Below, in pieces: positions 23,664-32,398 of a DNA stretch of 64,000 bases. The first letter of the stretch is position 1. Each line of letters opens with the position of its first letter. The stretch is taken from positions 1 through 64,000 of the forward strand of contig CAKORR010000003.1 in NCBI GenBank assembly GCA_934101595.1, given 5' to 3'. The notes beneath the pieces were generated by a model. It was not told the DNA's origin. It ran no database searches and saw only the letters and a program-made list of their open reading frames with translations. Source of the DNA: an uncultured Bacilli bacterium (GTDB lineage Bacteria > Bacillota_I > Bacilli_A > RF39 > UBA660). Both the position numbers and the translations under genes were made by a program.

Positions 23664-23690
23664 GCTTACTTTATGTAAGTTTTTTTTCTT
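23664..23690 (+). terminator. Terminator after the coiled-coil gene
   Basis: CTTAC TTTAT GTAAG followed by eight T on the plus strand, starting at the stop codon. It overlaps the 3' end of the convergent gene at 23671. Confidence 0.75.
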
Positions 23691-23856
23691 CATACATAAT
23701 AAGAGCACTAAAACAATACAATTGCTCTTCACCACATACTCCAATGGCACTGTTGAACTTGATGTCTATTATATCACAATTCGTTTCTTTAATAAAAGTA
23801 TTTATGCTCTTTTCTAAATCTTTTTCATGTGCTTCATCAATAACCTTAACTTTCAT
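23671..23856 (-). CDS. Cse60-like small protein (sporulation-associated family)
   Basis: 61 residues from ATG 23856, which has GGGGTGAT just upstream (the longer frame from 23883 lacks one). The sequence MKVKVIDEAHEKDLEKSINTF, then IIDIKFNSAIG and YCFSALIMYE, matches what I know of the Bacillus Cse60 family: about 60 residues, an H-E-x-x-LE helix, D-I-K-[FY], and a C-terminal FSA-[LM]-[IV]-[LM]-Y strand. Cse60 is expressed under a sporulation sigma factor in Bacillus; its biochemical role is unknown. The match is by memory of family shape. Confidence 0.6.
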   Translation of the reverse strand: MKVKVIDEAHEKDLEKSINTFIKETNCDIIDIKFNSAIGVCGEEQLYCFSALIMYEEKKLT

Positions 23857-23897
23857 TTTATCACCCCAAAAATAATAGCACACTTAAAAAAAATATT

Positions 23898-23925
23898 TTG
23901 ACAAAATATGAAATATTGTTATAAT
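23898..23925 (+). promoter_or_regulatory. Consensus promoter that places transcription start at the start codon
   Basis: A perfect TTGACA at 23898-23903, a 16-base spacer, and a perfect TATAAT at 23920-23925. The expected start, 7-8 bases after the -10, is 23932-23933, and the ATG of the kinase-like gene is at 23933. There is no ribosome binding site, so the mRNA is probably leaderless. Confidence 0.75.
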
Positions 23926-23932
23926 AAAACTC

Positions 23933-24679
23933 ATGGAAATATTTAGAGTTGGAAATAGGACAATCTTGTATAAAGATGGTGATAAAATTATCAAGGAGTA
24001 TCGTGGCTTTATACCAAGTAAACTTGAAAAACAAATAATATTTAATCAAAGCATTAAAGATAGTTATAACTGTATTTTACCAACTTCAGTCATAAATGAT
24101 AAGACAGTTAAATACACTATGCCTTATATTGCCGGATTAAATCTTTTAGAGCTTTTAAAAACTTATGATATTGATAGTAAAAAAAAGGAAGTATTAATTG
24201 GTGATTTAACTAATGCTTTAAATAGTATTCATAAATACTTAATTGTTGGTGATATTAATATTGAAAACATATTGCTTACTGGTGAAGCTGGATATCTTTT
24301 AGATTTTGATTTTGCCACTTTAATTGGCGAAAAAGAAGAACCAATTTGCAAATTTGGTATTACAAATGAGAAATTATATCCTTTAAAAGAAACTATAAAT
24401 ACTGATAAATTTAAATTGTACATAGAAATATTATGTTTACTTTATCATTTAAATATCGAAAAATATGCTATCTATGACAAATGTAATAGTCCTTTCTTGG
24501 TTCTTGAAAACTTATTTGCCAAAATTAATCATTCTGATTACGTAGTAAGTTACCTAAACCATTGTAAAGAAAATATAGAAAATAAAAAAGAACTAGATGA
24601 TTTCGATATAAAAAAATGTGATATAGAAAAAGAAAGTACTCTAATAAGGGAAAAAATAGCTAATGAACTTAAAAATTAG
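23933..24679 (+). CDS. Divergent protein-kinase-fold protein
   Basis: 248 residues. The kinase lobe structure is visible but degenerate: a short N-lobe (YKDGDKIIKEYRG with the ATP-binding Lys candidate), a hinge at TMPYIAGLNLLELL, a catalytic loop HKYLIVGDINIENILL (the usual H-x-D is V-G-D, with the Asp and the downstream Asn kept), and YLLDFDFATLIG in place of DFG. An active or pseudo-kinase cannot be decided. The N-lobe is short, and no glycine loop is evident. The C-terminal 30 residues are charged. Transcribed from a consensus promoter, apparently without a leader, and ended by a terminator shared with helD. Confidence 0.6.
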   Translation: MEIFRVGNRTILYKDGDKIIKEYRGFIPSKLEKQIIFNQSIKDSYNCILPTSVINDKTVKYTMPYIAGLNLLELLKTYDIDSKKKEVLIGDLTNALNSIHKYLIVGDINIENILLTGEAGYLLDFDFATLIGEKEEPICKFGITNEKLYPLKETINTDKFKLYIEILCLLYHLNIEKYAIYDKCNSPFLVLENLFAKINHSDYVVSYLNHCKENIENKKELDDFDIKKCDIEKESTLIREKIANELKN

Positions 24680-24688
24680 CTATTTTTT
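24651..24688. terminator. Bidirectional terminator between the kinase-like gene and helD
   Basis: AAAAAATAGCTAA and TTAGCTATTTTTT form a stem around a 12-base loop, with A and T runs on both sides, so it can stop transcription from either convergent gene. The stem lies across the last codons of both genes. Confidence 0.8.
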
Positions 24689-26796
24689 AATGCATGACAT
24701 AAATCATTTTTATAAAGCACAACCAATTCATGAAGAGGCCTTGTGAGAGCTACATATAAAAGCTTCAAATCAATTGTACTATTAGAATTATATACATTTT
24801 CACTAGCGTCATTAATAATTACAGCATCAAACTCTAGGCCTTTTGCTAACTGATTAGTTATTAAAATCACCTTACTGTCTATATTATTTAAGTCCTCATC
24901 TCCTTTAATGGAACTAAAATTTAGTTTAGACTTTAATTTTTTGCTAGTACAAAGTAGATCATCTTCATTTTTACATATAATAGCAACTGTGTTATATCCC
25001 TTATTTTTAAAATAACTAATTCTATCACATATGTAATCTTCTTTTTTAATACCATTAAAATCTTTATATAATACTTCACTTCCCTTTCTTATTACCATTT
25101 CCGATTTACTCATATTTAAACCTAAGGCAACTTTATCAGCTTCGGACATTATTTCTCTTGTCGTACGATAACTCTTATTAAAGTTTATGACATGTGCAAA
25201 ATCATTAAAAATCATTTTATTTAATAGGCCCCAATCCACAATTTTTCGATATTCATATATCGATTGAGCCATATCACCATAAATGCTAAATGAAGCATTA
25301 GGAAATATCTTTTTTAAAACATAATAATCAAACATACCATAATCTTGGGCTTCATCCAAAACAACTTGGCGCATAGATTCACAAGATTTATTATCGCCAG
25401 TTTTATATTTTATATAAATAAGAGATGCTAAATCCTCATAAAGAAAATACCCTTTATTTAAATAATCTAAAGTATTAATTTTTAATTCTTCTAATTTTTT
25501 AAAATCATGTATATTATAATTTAAGATATTTAAAATAAAATCTTTATAAAGTTTTGTAGTTGTTTTTTCAATACTTTTAAAATGCTTAGAAATTACTTTT
25601 TTACACCCGGATGATATTTCTTTTTTTATTGCAATTAATTCTTGTTTTTTTTCGTCATTAAAATTGTTCTTAAAAGAATAATCAACAAAATGAACTAATA
25701 TTTTATTTTTGTGATCACTTACATATTTAATAAGTCGTTTCTTCAAATTTGATACTGCTACTGATATATTATCTTGAAATCTCTTTAAAGCCTCATTTAA
25801 TTCATTTTTAATAATTTCTTTGTCTATTACTTTAAAGCCATTTATAGATATATCTGAGTCATAAAATGTCTCGTAGTAATCATGTATATATTTGTCTAAC
25901 ATATTTTTATATTCCATAGATAACTTAAATGATAATAAGCTTTCTGGAACCTCGTTTTTTATATATCTAGAAAGTGTATCACTAGGACTTTTTACTTTTA
26001 TTTTTTCATTTAAATAAGTTTTTACAAAATCAGGGTACGTATATTCTTTAACACTCTGTACATCCAAATCGGGTAAAACCGATTCAATGTATTTCAAAAA
26101 AACTTTATTAGGTCCTATAACTAAATATTTATCCTCACTAATGACATTTTTATAATTATATACAAGATACGCAATACGGTGTAATGCCACTGTTGTTTTC
26201 CCCGATCCGGCAACACCCTGAACTATAATATTTTTATTAAATGGCATTCTAATAACTGCATTTTGCTCTTTTTGAATAGTTGATACTATACTTTTTAATC
26301 TTGAATCATTGTTTTCGTTTAAATATTTTTGAAGCAAACTATCATTAGATACTAAATCAACATCATAATAATTAATAAGACTTCCATTTTCAATCTCAAA
26401 CTGTCTTTTTAATAATAAATTAACAAGAAACGTTCTATCAGGAGCAACATAATTAGAAATACCGATTTCACTGTCATAATATAAAGAACTTACCGGAGCT
26501 CTCCAATCAGTTATGATAATATTATCACTTTTTCTAAAGCCATTTTTACCAATATAAAGTATTTCTTTTTTACATTCCTCATCAACAAAGTCAAGCCTAG
26601 CAAAATATGGTTTTTCTTTACTTGCTAAAATAGTTTTTAAATGAAATTCCTTTTTATAAATTGCATTTAATTTTTCTTCTTTGCTTCCATAAAAATTGGT
26701 TTTAAGCTCCTCAAGTTCCTTTTTGTTCTCGCAAAATTCTTCCTCCAAAAAATCAAGAACATTTTTTAGTTTTTCTTTTTCTTCCTGAAAAATCAA
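24676..26796 (-). CDS. helD: HelD-like RNA polymerase-associated helicase
   Basis: A 706-residue SF1 (UvrD/Rep-like) ATPase. The N-terminal coiled coil (residues 1-60), followed by IIITDWRAPVSSLYYD, is the HelD-specific arm region. Walker A is IIVQGVAGSGKTTVALHRIAY at about 195; motif II appears as VVLDEAQDYGMFDY; motif III is in FSIYGDMAQSIYEYR, and the C-terminal motifs include LAKGLEFDAVII and LLYVALTRPLHELVV. HelD binds RNA polymerase and recycles it from stalled or post-termination complexes. The start is TTG 26796, with GGAGGG 7 bases upstream; no ATG in frame fits. Size is slightly below that of Bacillus HelD (about 770). Confidence 0.88.
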   Translation of the reverse strand: MIFQEEKEKLKNVLDFLEEEFCENKKELEELKTNFYGSKEEKLNAIYKKEFHLKTILASKEKPYFARLDFVDEECKKEILYIGKNGFRKSDNIIITDWRAPVSSLYYDSEIGISNYVAPDRTFLVNLLLKRQFEIENGSLINYYDVDLVSNDSLLQKYLNENNDSRLKSIVSTIQKEQNAVIRMPFNKNIIVQGVAGSGKTTVALHRIAYLVYNYKNVISEDKYLVIGPNKVFLKYIESVLPDLDVQSVKEYTYPDFVKTYLNEKIKVKSPSDTLSRYIKNEVPESLLSFKLSMEYKNMLDKYIHDYYETFYDSDISINGFKVIDKEIIKNELNEALKRFQDNISVAVSNLKKRLIKYVSDHKNKILVHFVDYSFKNNFNDEKKQELIAIKKEISSGCKKVISKHFKSIEKTTTKLYKDFILNILNYNIHDFKKLEELKINTLDYLNKGYFLYEDLASLIYIKYKTGDNKSCESMRQVVLDEAQDYGMFDYYVLKKIFPNASFSIYGDMAQSIYEYRKIVDWGLLNKMIFNDFAHVINFNKSYRTTREIMSEADKVALGLNMSKSEMVIRKGSEVLYKDFNGIKKEDYICDRISYFKNKGYNTVAIICKNEDDLLCTSKKLKSKLNFSSIKGDEDLNNIDSKVILITNQLAKGLEFDAVIINDASENVYNSNSTIDLKLLYVALTRPLHELVVLYKNDLCHALKNS

Positions 26797-26929
26797 AAAA
26801 ATCCCTCCTATCCATCCAGAAGGAATCTCCTAGGAAATTAAAATAAGCATTAAGTTAAACAATAAATAAATGTTACCATATATGAAATAAATATGCAAGC
26901 GTTTTATATATAAATTTCTCATTTGTCAA

Positions 26930-28378
26930 TTAATTATTTTTTAAAACTCTACGATTTTCTTTTTCCTTTAAACGATTTTTTATCGAAATATAAATAAATC
27001 TCCAAAATCTATCATATTCATAATCACTCAAAACAAACCCATTATACCTTTTATAAACAATGTTCCTATCGCTTTTAGATAAACATGACAATATTTCATT
27101 TATATCAAATTCATTATAATCTGCAAAGTCTTCATAAATAGAATCTACCCAAGGACTTTTTGGACAGGCTTTTTGGGCTTCAATTAATTCCAATGATTTT
27201 TCAGGGTTATCCATATAAATTGCAAAGTCTTTAATTCCGGCAATATTTCTAAGTCTATTTAAACCGTTATCATGAATTTGCTTAATTCTTTCACTGCTAA
27301 GATTATATATTTTACCAATTTTGCTAAAGCTCATAGGAGGAAGACCTGTTAAGCCATAGCATAATTTAATTATTTCTTTGTTTCTCTCACTTAAATTTAC
27401 TCTCATAAATAATTTTTCAACTTCATCTTTTTGTAAATGACGAGTAACCTTGTCCTCTAGGGGAAGACTTTCATCTGGTAAAGTATCTAATAACTTATCT
27501 TCGTCTTCCAACATATAATCCAAACTATATATCGTTTCAAAATCATTTAGATATTTTTTTATTTTTTTTACTTTGATTGGTGAAATATTCATTTTTGCGG
27601 CTAATTCTTCTATTGTTGGCTCACGATTTAAAAGTTTTTCTAATTCATCACTATACCTTTTATATCTTCTTCCCCATTCCTCTAAATGAACTGGAACACG
27701 AATAGTTCTAGCTTGATCTGCTAAAGTTCTTGTTATTGCCTGCCTAATCCACAATGTAGCATATGTTGAAAATTTATATCCTTTGCCATAATCAAAATTA
27801 TCGACAGCTTTCATAAGTCCTATATTTCCTTCTTGGATCAAATCCAATAAAGGTAAACCTGTCCACAAATATTTATAGGCAATTATAACAACATAACGAA
27901 GATTAGACTCTATCAATTTTTTTCGGGCTAATACATCATGATTTTTTAGCCTTGCCCCAAGAAAATGTTCTTCCTCCATAGTCAATAAAGGAATTTTATT
28001 AATCTCTCTAATATATAATTTTAAGCTATTTGTTATATCAGCATTTTCCCCATCTAATTTATCTAGATCATTCTTTATCTCAATATTATTACTATATAAA
28101 AATACTTTAATTGCTAAGATCATAATGCTATTTTCAGTAATATTTTCAAGTCTTCCCGAAAGAATTATTTCTTTATATTTTTTATAAATTAGAATAACTG
28201 CCTTTTTAAAGTATGGATTTTCGTCTAAAAAATTAAGTAAATCATCCGGCGTTATAAAAATATTTACTTTTGTAATATACTCATTAAAAGCATCAAAGCA
28301 ATTTAAAGCCTGGGCAAAAGATTGAACTTTGTTAAAATGTTTCGCAATCAATTCTTTTTTATCTAGTGCTTTTTTCAC
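26930..28378 (-). CDS. RpoD-like sigma-70 factor with a C-terminal extension
   Basis: 482 residues from GTG 28378. About 110 N-terminal residues contain no standard motif except weak region-1.1-like helices. Region 1.2 follows (LKLYIREINKIPLLTMEEEH, about 115-135), then region 2 (LIESNLRYVVIIAYKY, LDLIQEGNIGLMKAVDNFDY, FSTYATLWIRQAITR), region 3 and region 4 (LSERNKEIIKLCYGLTG, SFSKIGKIYNLSSERIKQIH). Region 2.4/3.0 differs from housekeeping factors (VHLEEWGRRYKRY in place of VHMVE-type sequence). After region 4 there are about 90 further residues, whose end (ILSCLSKSDRNIVYKRYNGF) looks like a second, incomplete region 4 helix-turn-helix. Whether it is the main sigma factor or a paralogue cannot be settled from this window. 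Confidence 0.82.
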   Translation of the reverse strand: MKKALDKKELIAKHFNKVQSFAQALNCFDAFNEYITKVNIFITPDDLLNFLDENPYFKKAVILIYKKYKEIILSGRLENITENSIMILAIKVFLYSNNIEIKNDLDKLDGENADITNSLKLYIREINKIPLLTMEEEHFLGARLKNHDVLARKKLIESNLRYVVIIAYKYLWTGLPLLDLIQEGNIGLMKAVDNFDYGKGYKFSTYATLWIRQAITRTLADQARTIRVPVHLEEWGRRYKRYSDELEKLLNREPTIEELAAKMNISPIKVKKIKKYLNDFETIYSLDYMLEDEDKLLDTLPDESLPLEDKVTRHLQKDEVEKLFMRVNLSERNKEIIKLCYGLTGLPPMSFSKIGKIYNLSSERIKQIHDNGLNRLRNIAGIKDFAIYMDNPEKSLELIEAQKACPKSPWVDSIYEDFADYNEFDINEILSCLSKSDRNIVYKRYNGFVLSDYEYDRFWRFIYISIKNRLKEKENRRVLKNN

Positions 28379-28440
28379 AAAATCACTTCCCCTTAAATAA
28401 GATTCTATATATTATAGCATTACTCAACTTATTTTCAAGT

Positions 28441-28461
28441 AAAAAGAGCCTAATGGCTCTA
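28441..28461 (-). terminator. Terminator at the end of the phosphoketolase gene
   Basis: On the minus strand AGAGCC ATTA GGCTCT followed by TTTTT; the stem begins at the stop codon. Confidence 0.8.
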
Positions 28462-30825
28462 ATAATATATACTATTTTTATCTTTTACGTCTTCCCATTT
28501 CCAATTTACTACTTCATCAATATCTCTACCATACTCTCTAATAAACTCTTTATGATGAATAAGCATATTTTCACAATAGTTTATGGCTTCTATTCTTTTG
28601 TCACCAAGAGCTGGTAAATGTTTTAGGGCAAGAATTGTTAAACTATATCTATCTATTTTATTTTGAACTCTCATGTCAAAAGGTGTAGTAATTGTTCCCT
28701 CTTCTTGATATCCACGAACATGCAAGTTTTTATTATGGCGCTTATAAGTTAACTCGTGAATTAGATTTGGATAACCATGGAAAGCAAAAACAATTGGCTT
28801 GTCTTTGGTAAATAACATATCATAATCTTCATCACTAAGGCCATGTGGATGAGTATCTTCAGGTTGTAAACGCATTAAATCAACAACATTTACAAATCTT
28901 ATTTTTAAATCCTTAAAGAATTTTCTCAAAATAGTAGTTGCCGCAAGAGCCTCCAATGTAGGTACATCTCCAGCTGCAGCAATAACTATATCTGGTTCTT
29001 TAAAGCGATCTGTACAAGCAAATGGCCATATACCTAATCCTTTTGTACAATGAATTATTGCTTCATCCATATTTAACCATTGTGGATGTGGATGTTTAGA
29101 AGCAACTATAACATTTAAGTAATTTTTGCTTTTAGTAACATGCTCATAACAAGATATTAAGCAGTTAGCATCTGGAGGCAAATAAGCCCTTACAACACTT
29201 GCCTTTTTTGTTACTACATGATTTAAGAATCCAGGATCTTGATGTGTATACCCATTATGATCTTGCTGCCATACATGGCTTGCTAAAATGAAATTTAAAC
29301 TTGAAATATCTTGACGCCACGGAATATCTTGACAAACTTTCAACCATTTAGCGTGTTGAGAAGCCATTGAATCAACTATTCTTATAAATGCTTCATATGA
29401 ATGAAATACGCCATGTCTTCCTGTTAATAAATAGCCTTCTAATAAGCCCTCACATGCATGTTCAGACAATACCGAGTCGATAACCGAACCATCAATAGCT
29501 AAAAATTCATCGTTTTTCAAAATCTTACTATTCCATTGTCTATTAGTTTTTAAGAATACATCATTTAATCTATTAGATAATGCTTCATCCGGGCCAAATA
29601 TACGATAATTTCGTGGATTAGAGTTTAAAGCCACTACATCTTTCATGTATTTACCAAGTATAGTCATATCTTGGGCAAGTAATTCCCCACGTTTTTCAAA
29701 TTTTACACCATATTCTCTAAAATTTGGCATGTTTAATTCTTCTAAAAGTAATCCTCCATTAGCATGAGGATTAGCTCCCATTCTTCTATTCCCCTGAGGA
29801 GCAACATCTTTTATATCGGGATTAATCTCGCCTAGTTCATTAAATATCTCTTCAGGTTTATAACTACGTAACCAATCCTCTAATCTTTTTAAAGACTCCG
29901 GATGTTTATCATTAACTTCAATAGGTACTTGATGGGCTCTAAATGATCCTTCAATAGCTTTGCCATCTATTTCTTTAGGCCCTGTCCATCCCTTTAAAGA
30001 GCGGAAGATAATCATTGGCCACTTAACATTATCAGGGTTGCTTTTAATTCTTATTATGTCCCTAACAACTCTTTCCATAGCATCAGCCATAAGATTATTA
30101 GCTTCATCCATACTTTTATCAGTAACATCAACAAAATATGGTTTATAAGATAATCCTTTAAAAAGCATCTCTAAATCTTCGTTACTCATACGTGAATAAA
30201 TAGTCGGATTAGCAATTTTATAGCCATTTAAATGTAATATAGGTACTACCACACCATCAGATAAAGGATTAATTATTTTGTTTAATACCCAACTTCCTGA
30301 TAAAGGCCCTGTCTCAGCTTCTCCATCACCAACAACACATGCAACAATCAGATTAGGATTATCTAAAACTGCTCCAAAAGAATGTGACAAGCTATAACCA
30401 AGCTCTCCACCCTCATGAATCGATCCTGGAGTTTCTGGAGCGACGTGACTTGAGACACCTCCCGGAAAGCTAAATTGTTTAAATAACTTTTTTAAACCAT
30501 CTTTATCTAAAGTAATGGAAGGGTAAAATTCCGTATATGTTCCATCAAGGTAATTATTGGCAATCATACCATTACCGCCATGACCAGGACCAGATACATA
30601 AATCATATTTAAATCATATTTACGAATAATGCGATTCAAATGCATGTATATAAAATTTTGCCCTGGCACAGTTCCCCAGTGACCTACCAATTTACTTTTT
30701 ACATCACTAAATTCTAAAGGCCTCGACAAAATTGGATTATCTTTCAAATAAATTTGCGCTGCCGATAGATAATTTGCAGCATTAAAATACAAACCTAATT
30801 TTCTTAATTCTTCCTTATCTAACAT
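28459..30825 (-). CDS. xfp: Xylulose-5-phosphate/fructose-6-phosphate phosphoketolase
   Basis: A 788-residue thiamine-diphosphate enzyme that splits xylulose 5-phosphate (and often fructose 6-phosphate) with phosphate to acetyl phosphate plus glyceraldehyde 3-phosphate. It is the key step of the heterofermentative pathway. Recognisable segments: LVGHWGTVPGQNFIYMHLNR, YVSGPGHGGNGM, SFPGGVSSHVAPETPGSIHEGGELGYSL (read in parts), the ThDP-binding VVGDGEAETGPLSGSW, and the C-terminal RGYQEEGTITTPFDM. Length is normal (about 790). The frame allows GTG 30834, but ATG 30825 has AAGGGTGA 5 bases upstream. It stands alone, with its own terminator. Confidence 0.95.
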   Translation of the reverse strand: MLDKEELRKLGLYFNAANYLSAAQIYLKDNPILSRPLEFSDVKSKLVGHWGTVPGQNFIYMHLNRIIRKYDLNMIYVSGPGHGGNGMIANNYLDGTYTEFYPSITLDKDGLKKLFKQFSFPGGVSSHVAPETPGSIHEGGELGYSLSHSFGAVLDNPNLIVACVVGDGEAETGPLSGSWVLNKIINPLSDGVVVPILHLNGYKIANPTIYSRMSNEDLEMLFKGLSYKPYFVDVTDKSMDEANNLMADAMERVVRDIIRIKSNPDNVKWPMIIFRSLKGWTGPKEIDGKAIEGSFRAHQVPIEVNDKHPESLKRLEDWLRSYKPEEIFNELGEINPDIKDVAPQGNRRMGANPHANGGLLLEELNMPNFREYGVKFEKRGELLAQDMTILGKYMKDVVALNSNPRNYRIFGPDEALSNRLNDVFLKTNRQWNSKILKNDEFLAIDGSVIDSVLSEHACEGLLEGYLLTGRHGVFHSYEAFIRIVDSMASQHAKWLKVCQDIPWRQDISSLNFILASHVWQQDHNGYTHQDPGFLNHVVTKKASVVRAYLPPDANCLISCYEHVTKSKNYLNVIVASKHPHPQWLNMDEAIIHCTKGLGIWPFACTDRFKEPDIVIAAAGDVPTLEALAATTILRKFFKDLKIRFVNVVDLMRLQPEDTHPHGLSDEDYDMLFTKDKPIVFAFHGYPNLIHELTYKRHNKNLHVRGYQEEGTITTPFDMRVQNKIDRYSLTILALKHLPALGDKRIEAINYCENMLIHHKEFIREYGRDIDEVVNWKWEDVKDKNSIYY

Positions 30826-30896
30826 ACTAGTCACCCTTTATATTATTAAGTATAACACAACTCAAAATTTTTTTATATAATTCTTTACTTTTTTAC

Positions 30897-30920
30897 ATAA
30901 AAAAACGAGTAATTACTCGT
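30897..30920 (-). terminator. Terminator after the lipoprotein gene
   Basis: On the minus strand ACGAGTAATTACTCGT followed by seven T. It overlaps the last codons of the gene ending at 30913. Confidence 0.8.
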
Positions 30921-31446
30921 AATTATAAATTCCATGAATCTTCTCTAAATCTTGTTCAGTAGGTTGATCCACTGTCCATTTGCCATCTTCTTTTTTTACA
31001 TTAAATGTAATTGTATAGGAAACTTCTTCATTAGTATCTTTCATTTTATCAAGCTTATAGTCTATGTACTTGGAATTATCAAATGTTTTATTATTATCAT
31101 AAAACTCTTCCATGTGACTTTTCATATAATCTTCCGCAGCTTTTTGAACTTTATATAAATCATATACAGTTATTTTAGCAGTAACTTTAGCATTATCACC
31201 ATCATACTCTTCATTAACTATTTCATATTTTAAATCTTGATATTGCTTACGCATTATTTTTTGATATAACTCTTTTTGGGTATTACTTAAATTTTGCTTT
31301 TCAGTTAAATCATCCAATGATGTTGCAACATTATTACTTAAATTACGATATTGATTTAAATAATTTTTTACCGCATCACTAGCTTTGTTTCCCATACATC
31401 CTACTAATAAAAATAAAGACGCAAATACTAATACTATTTTTTTCAT
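30913..31446 (-). CDS. Small lipoprotein of unknown function
   Basis: 177 residues with MKKIVLVFASLFLLVGCMGN, a type II signal peptide with lipobox LVGC (Cys17 lipidated). The mature domain has an N-terminal helix (SDAVKNYLNQYRNLSNNV), then VTAKITVYDLYKV and EEVSYTITFNVKKEDGKWTV. This is the alternating strand pattern ending in a GKW-x-V strand that is typical of DUF4878/cystatin-like-fold lipoproteins. The strand AKITVYD...GKWTVDQPT supports an NTF2- or cystatin-like fold; that is inference. GGAGAATAT precedes the ATG. Monocistronic, with its own terminator. Confidence 0.75.
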   Translation of the reverse strand: MKKIVLVFASLFLLVGCMGNKASDAVKNYLNQYRNLSNNVATSLDDLTEKQNLSNTQKELYQKIMRKQYQDLKYEIVNEEYDGDNAKVTAKITVYDLYKVQKAAEDYMKSHMEEFYDNNKTFDNSKYIDYKLDKMKDTNEEVSYTITFNVKKEDGKWTVDQPTEQDLEKIHGIYNYE

Positions 31447-31494
31447 ATATTCTCCTTCTAGTACTATTATGGCGTCAATAAATATATTTATTCC

Positions 31495-32136
31495 TTAAAC
31501 TTTACTATGCGATAAATTAATTATTTCATAAACTTTTATTTCTCTATCTGATATTTTATCATTTAAAGCATCTTTCATACGATTATACATTAAAGTTGGA
31601 TCACTTTCTGTTTCTCTAAACCATTCTAAATACAAATACTTTAACTTATTAATGTCCTTTTTAGTTAAAAGATTTTTTATTTCTTCTTCGATTATATTTT
31701 TGATTCTTTTTTCTTCTCTAAGTTCATTTACACTTTCAACAAGATTAAGTGTTTCATAATCAATTCTTTTACGATTCATGCTATAAGCAAGCTCCAAAAT
31801 ATTTAAGTCATCTAAAAGCAATAAATCACTTCTTTTAATACTTAATCCTGATGTATCAAACTCTATAGCTATTGCACTTTTTTCATCAGTAAATATAACC
31901 GCATAATCAACAGCTTTCAAAAAGGCTGAATCTTTTAAAGAAGCCGTTGCTTTAATACTTTCTAAAAAATCTTGGGATACTTTAATCATATAGTTTTTTA
32001 TGGTAACAAAATCTCTATGTGATACTTTACAGACTCCTATTTTTTCAAAAGACTCTATTGAGTCACTTCTATTCCACTCATAAAAAGGTATAAACTTTTC
32101 AGCTAAATTTAAACTAACATCATAAATATAATTCAT
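31495..32136 (-). CDS. DUF3603-family protein
   Basis: 213 residues from ATG 32136 with GAAAGGA upstream; the frame's earlier Met at 32196 lies in the upstream gene. The start MNYIYDVSLNLAEKFIPFYE, then the WNRSD, FLKAVDYAVIFTDEKSAIA and IEFDTSGLSIKRS segments, fits what I recall of DUF3603 (Bacillus proteins beginning MYYIYDVHxNF with a later DYAxLF). Function unknown; cytoplasmic, with a charged C-terminal helical part. Its ATG overlaps the stop of the upstream membrane protein (ATGA). Confidence 0.65.
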   Translation of the reverse strand: MNYIYDVSLNLAEKFIPFYEWNRSDSIESFEKIGVCKVSHRDFVTIKNYMIKVSQDFLESIKATASLKDSAFLKAVDYAVIFTDEKSAIAIEFDTSGLSIKRSDLLLLDDLNILELAYSMNRKRIDYETLNLVESVNELREEKRIKNIIEEEIKNLLTKKDINKLKYLYLEWFRETESDPTLMYNRMKDALNDKISDREIKVYEIINLSHSKV

Positions 32137-32333
32137 ATTTTTTTCCTTTCTATACTTTTTCTTATAAGAAATATTCCAACCGGAAAAAAGTAACATTCTA
32201 CTCTTACAATAATAAATTTAACAAAATCTATAAAACTATACCCAAGATTAAACAAGTTTAAGTACATTATAAAAAAAGATAAACCTAAACTAGATAAAAA
32301 GATCCCCAGAAAAAACAATACTAATCTTTTCAT
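32133..32333 (-). CDS. Small two-span membrane protein
   Basis: 66 residues from ATG 32333 with AGGTGAGTT upstream. Two hydrophobic segments (about 3-27 and 33-58) flank a short loop; the C-terminus is basic (RKSIERKK). No family is recognised. Its TGA stop overlaps the start of the DUF3603 gene, so the two are coupled. It diverges from uppP. Confidence 0.6.
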   Translation of the reverse strand: MKRLVLFFLGIFLSSLGLSFFIMYLNLFNLGYSFIDFVKFIIVRVECYFFPVGIFLIRKSIERKKI

Positions 32334-32398
32334 AACTCACCTATTTAAATATTATTATTATTTTTTTATTTTAGTATATAATTTACTGGGTGATAAAT

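Noticed and set aside
27551..27600. Homopolymer-rich stretch inside the sigma factor gene as a frameshift site
   Set aside because: The reading frame is continuous and carries region 3 of the sigma factor; no frame change is needed.
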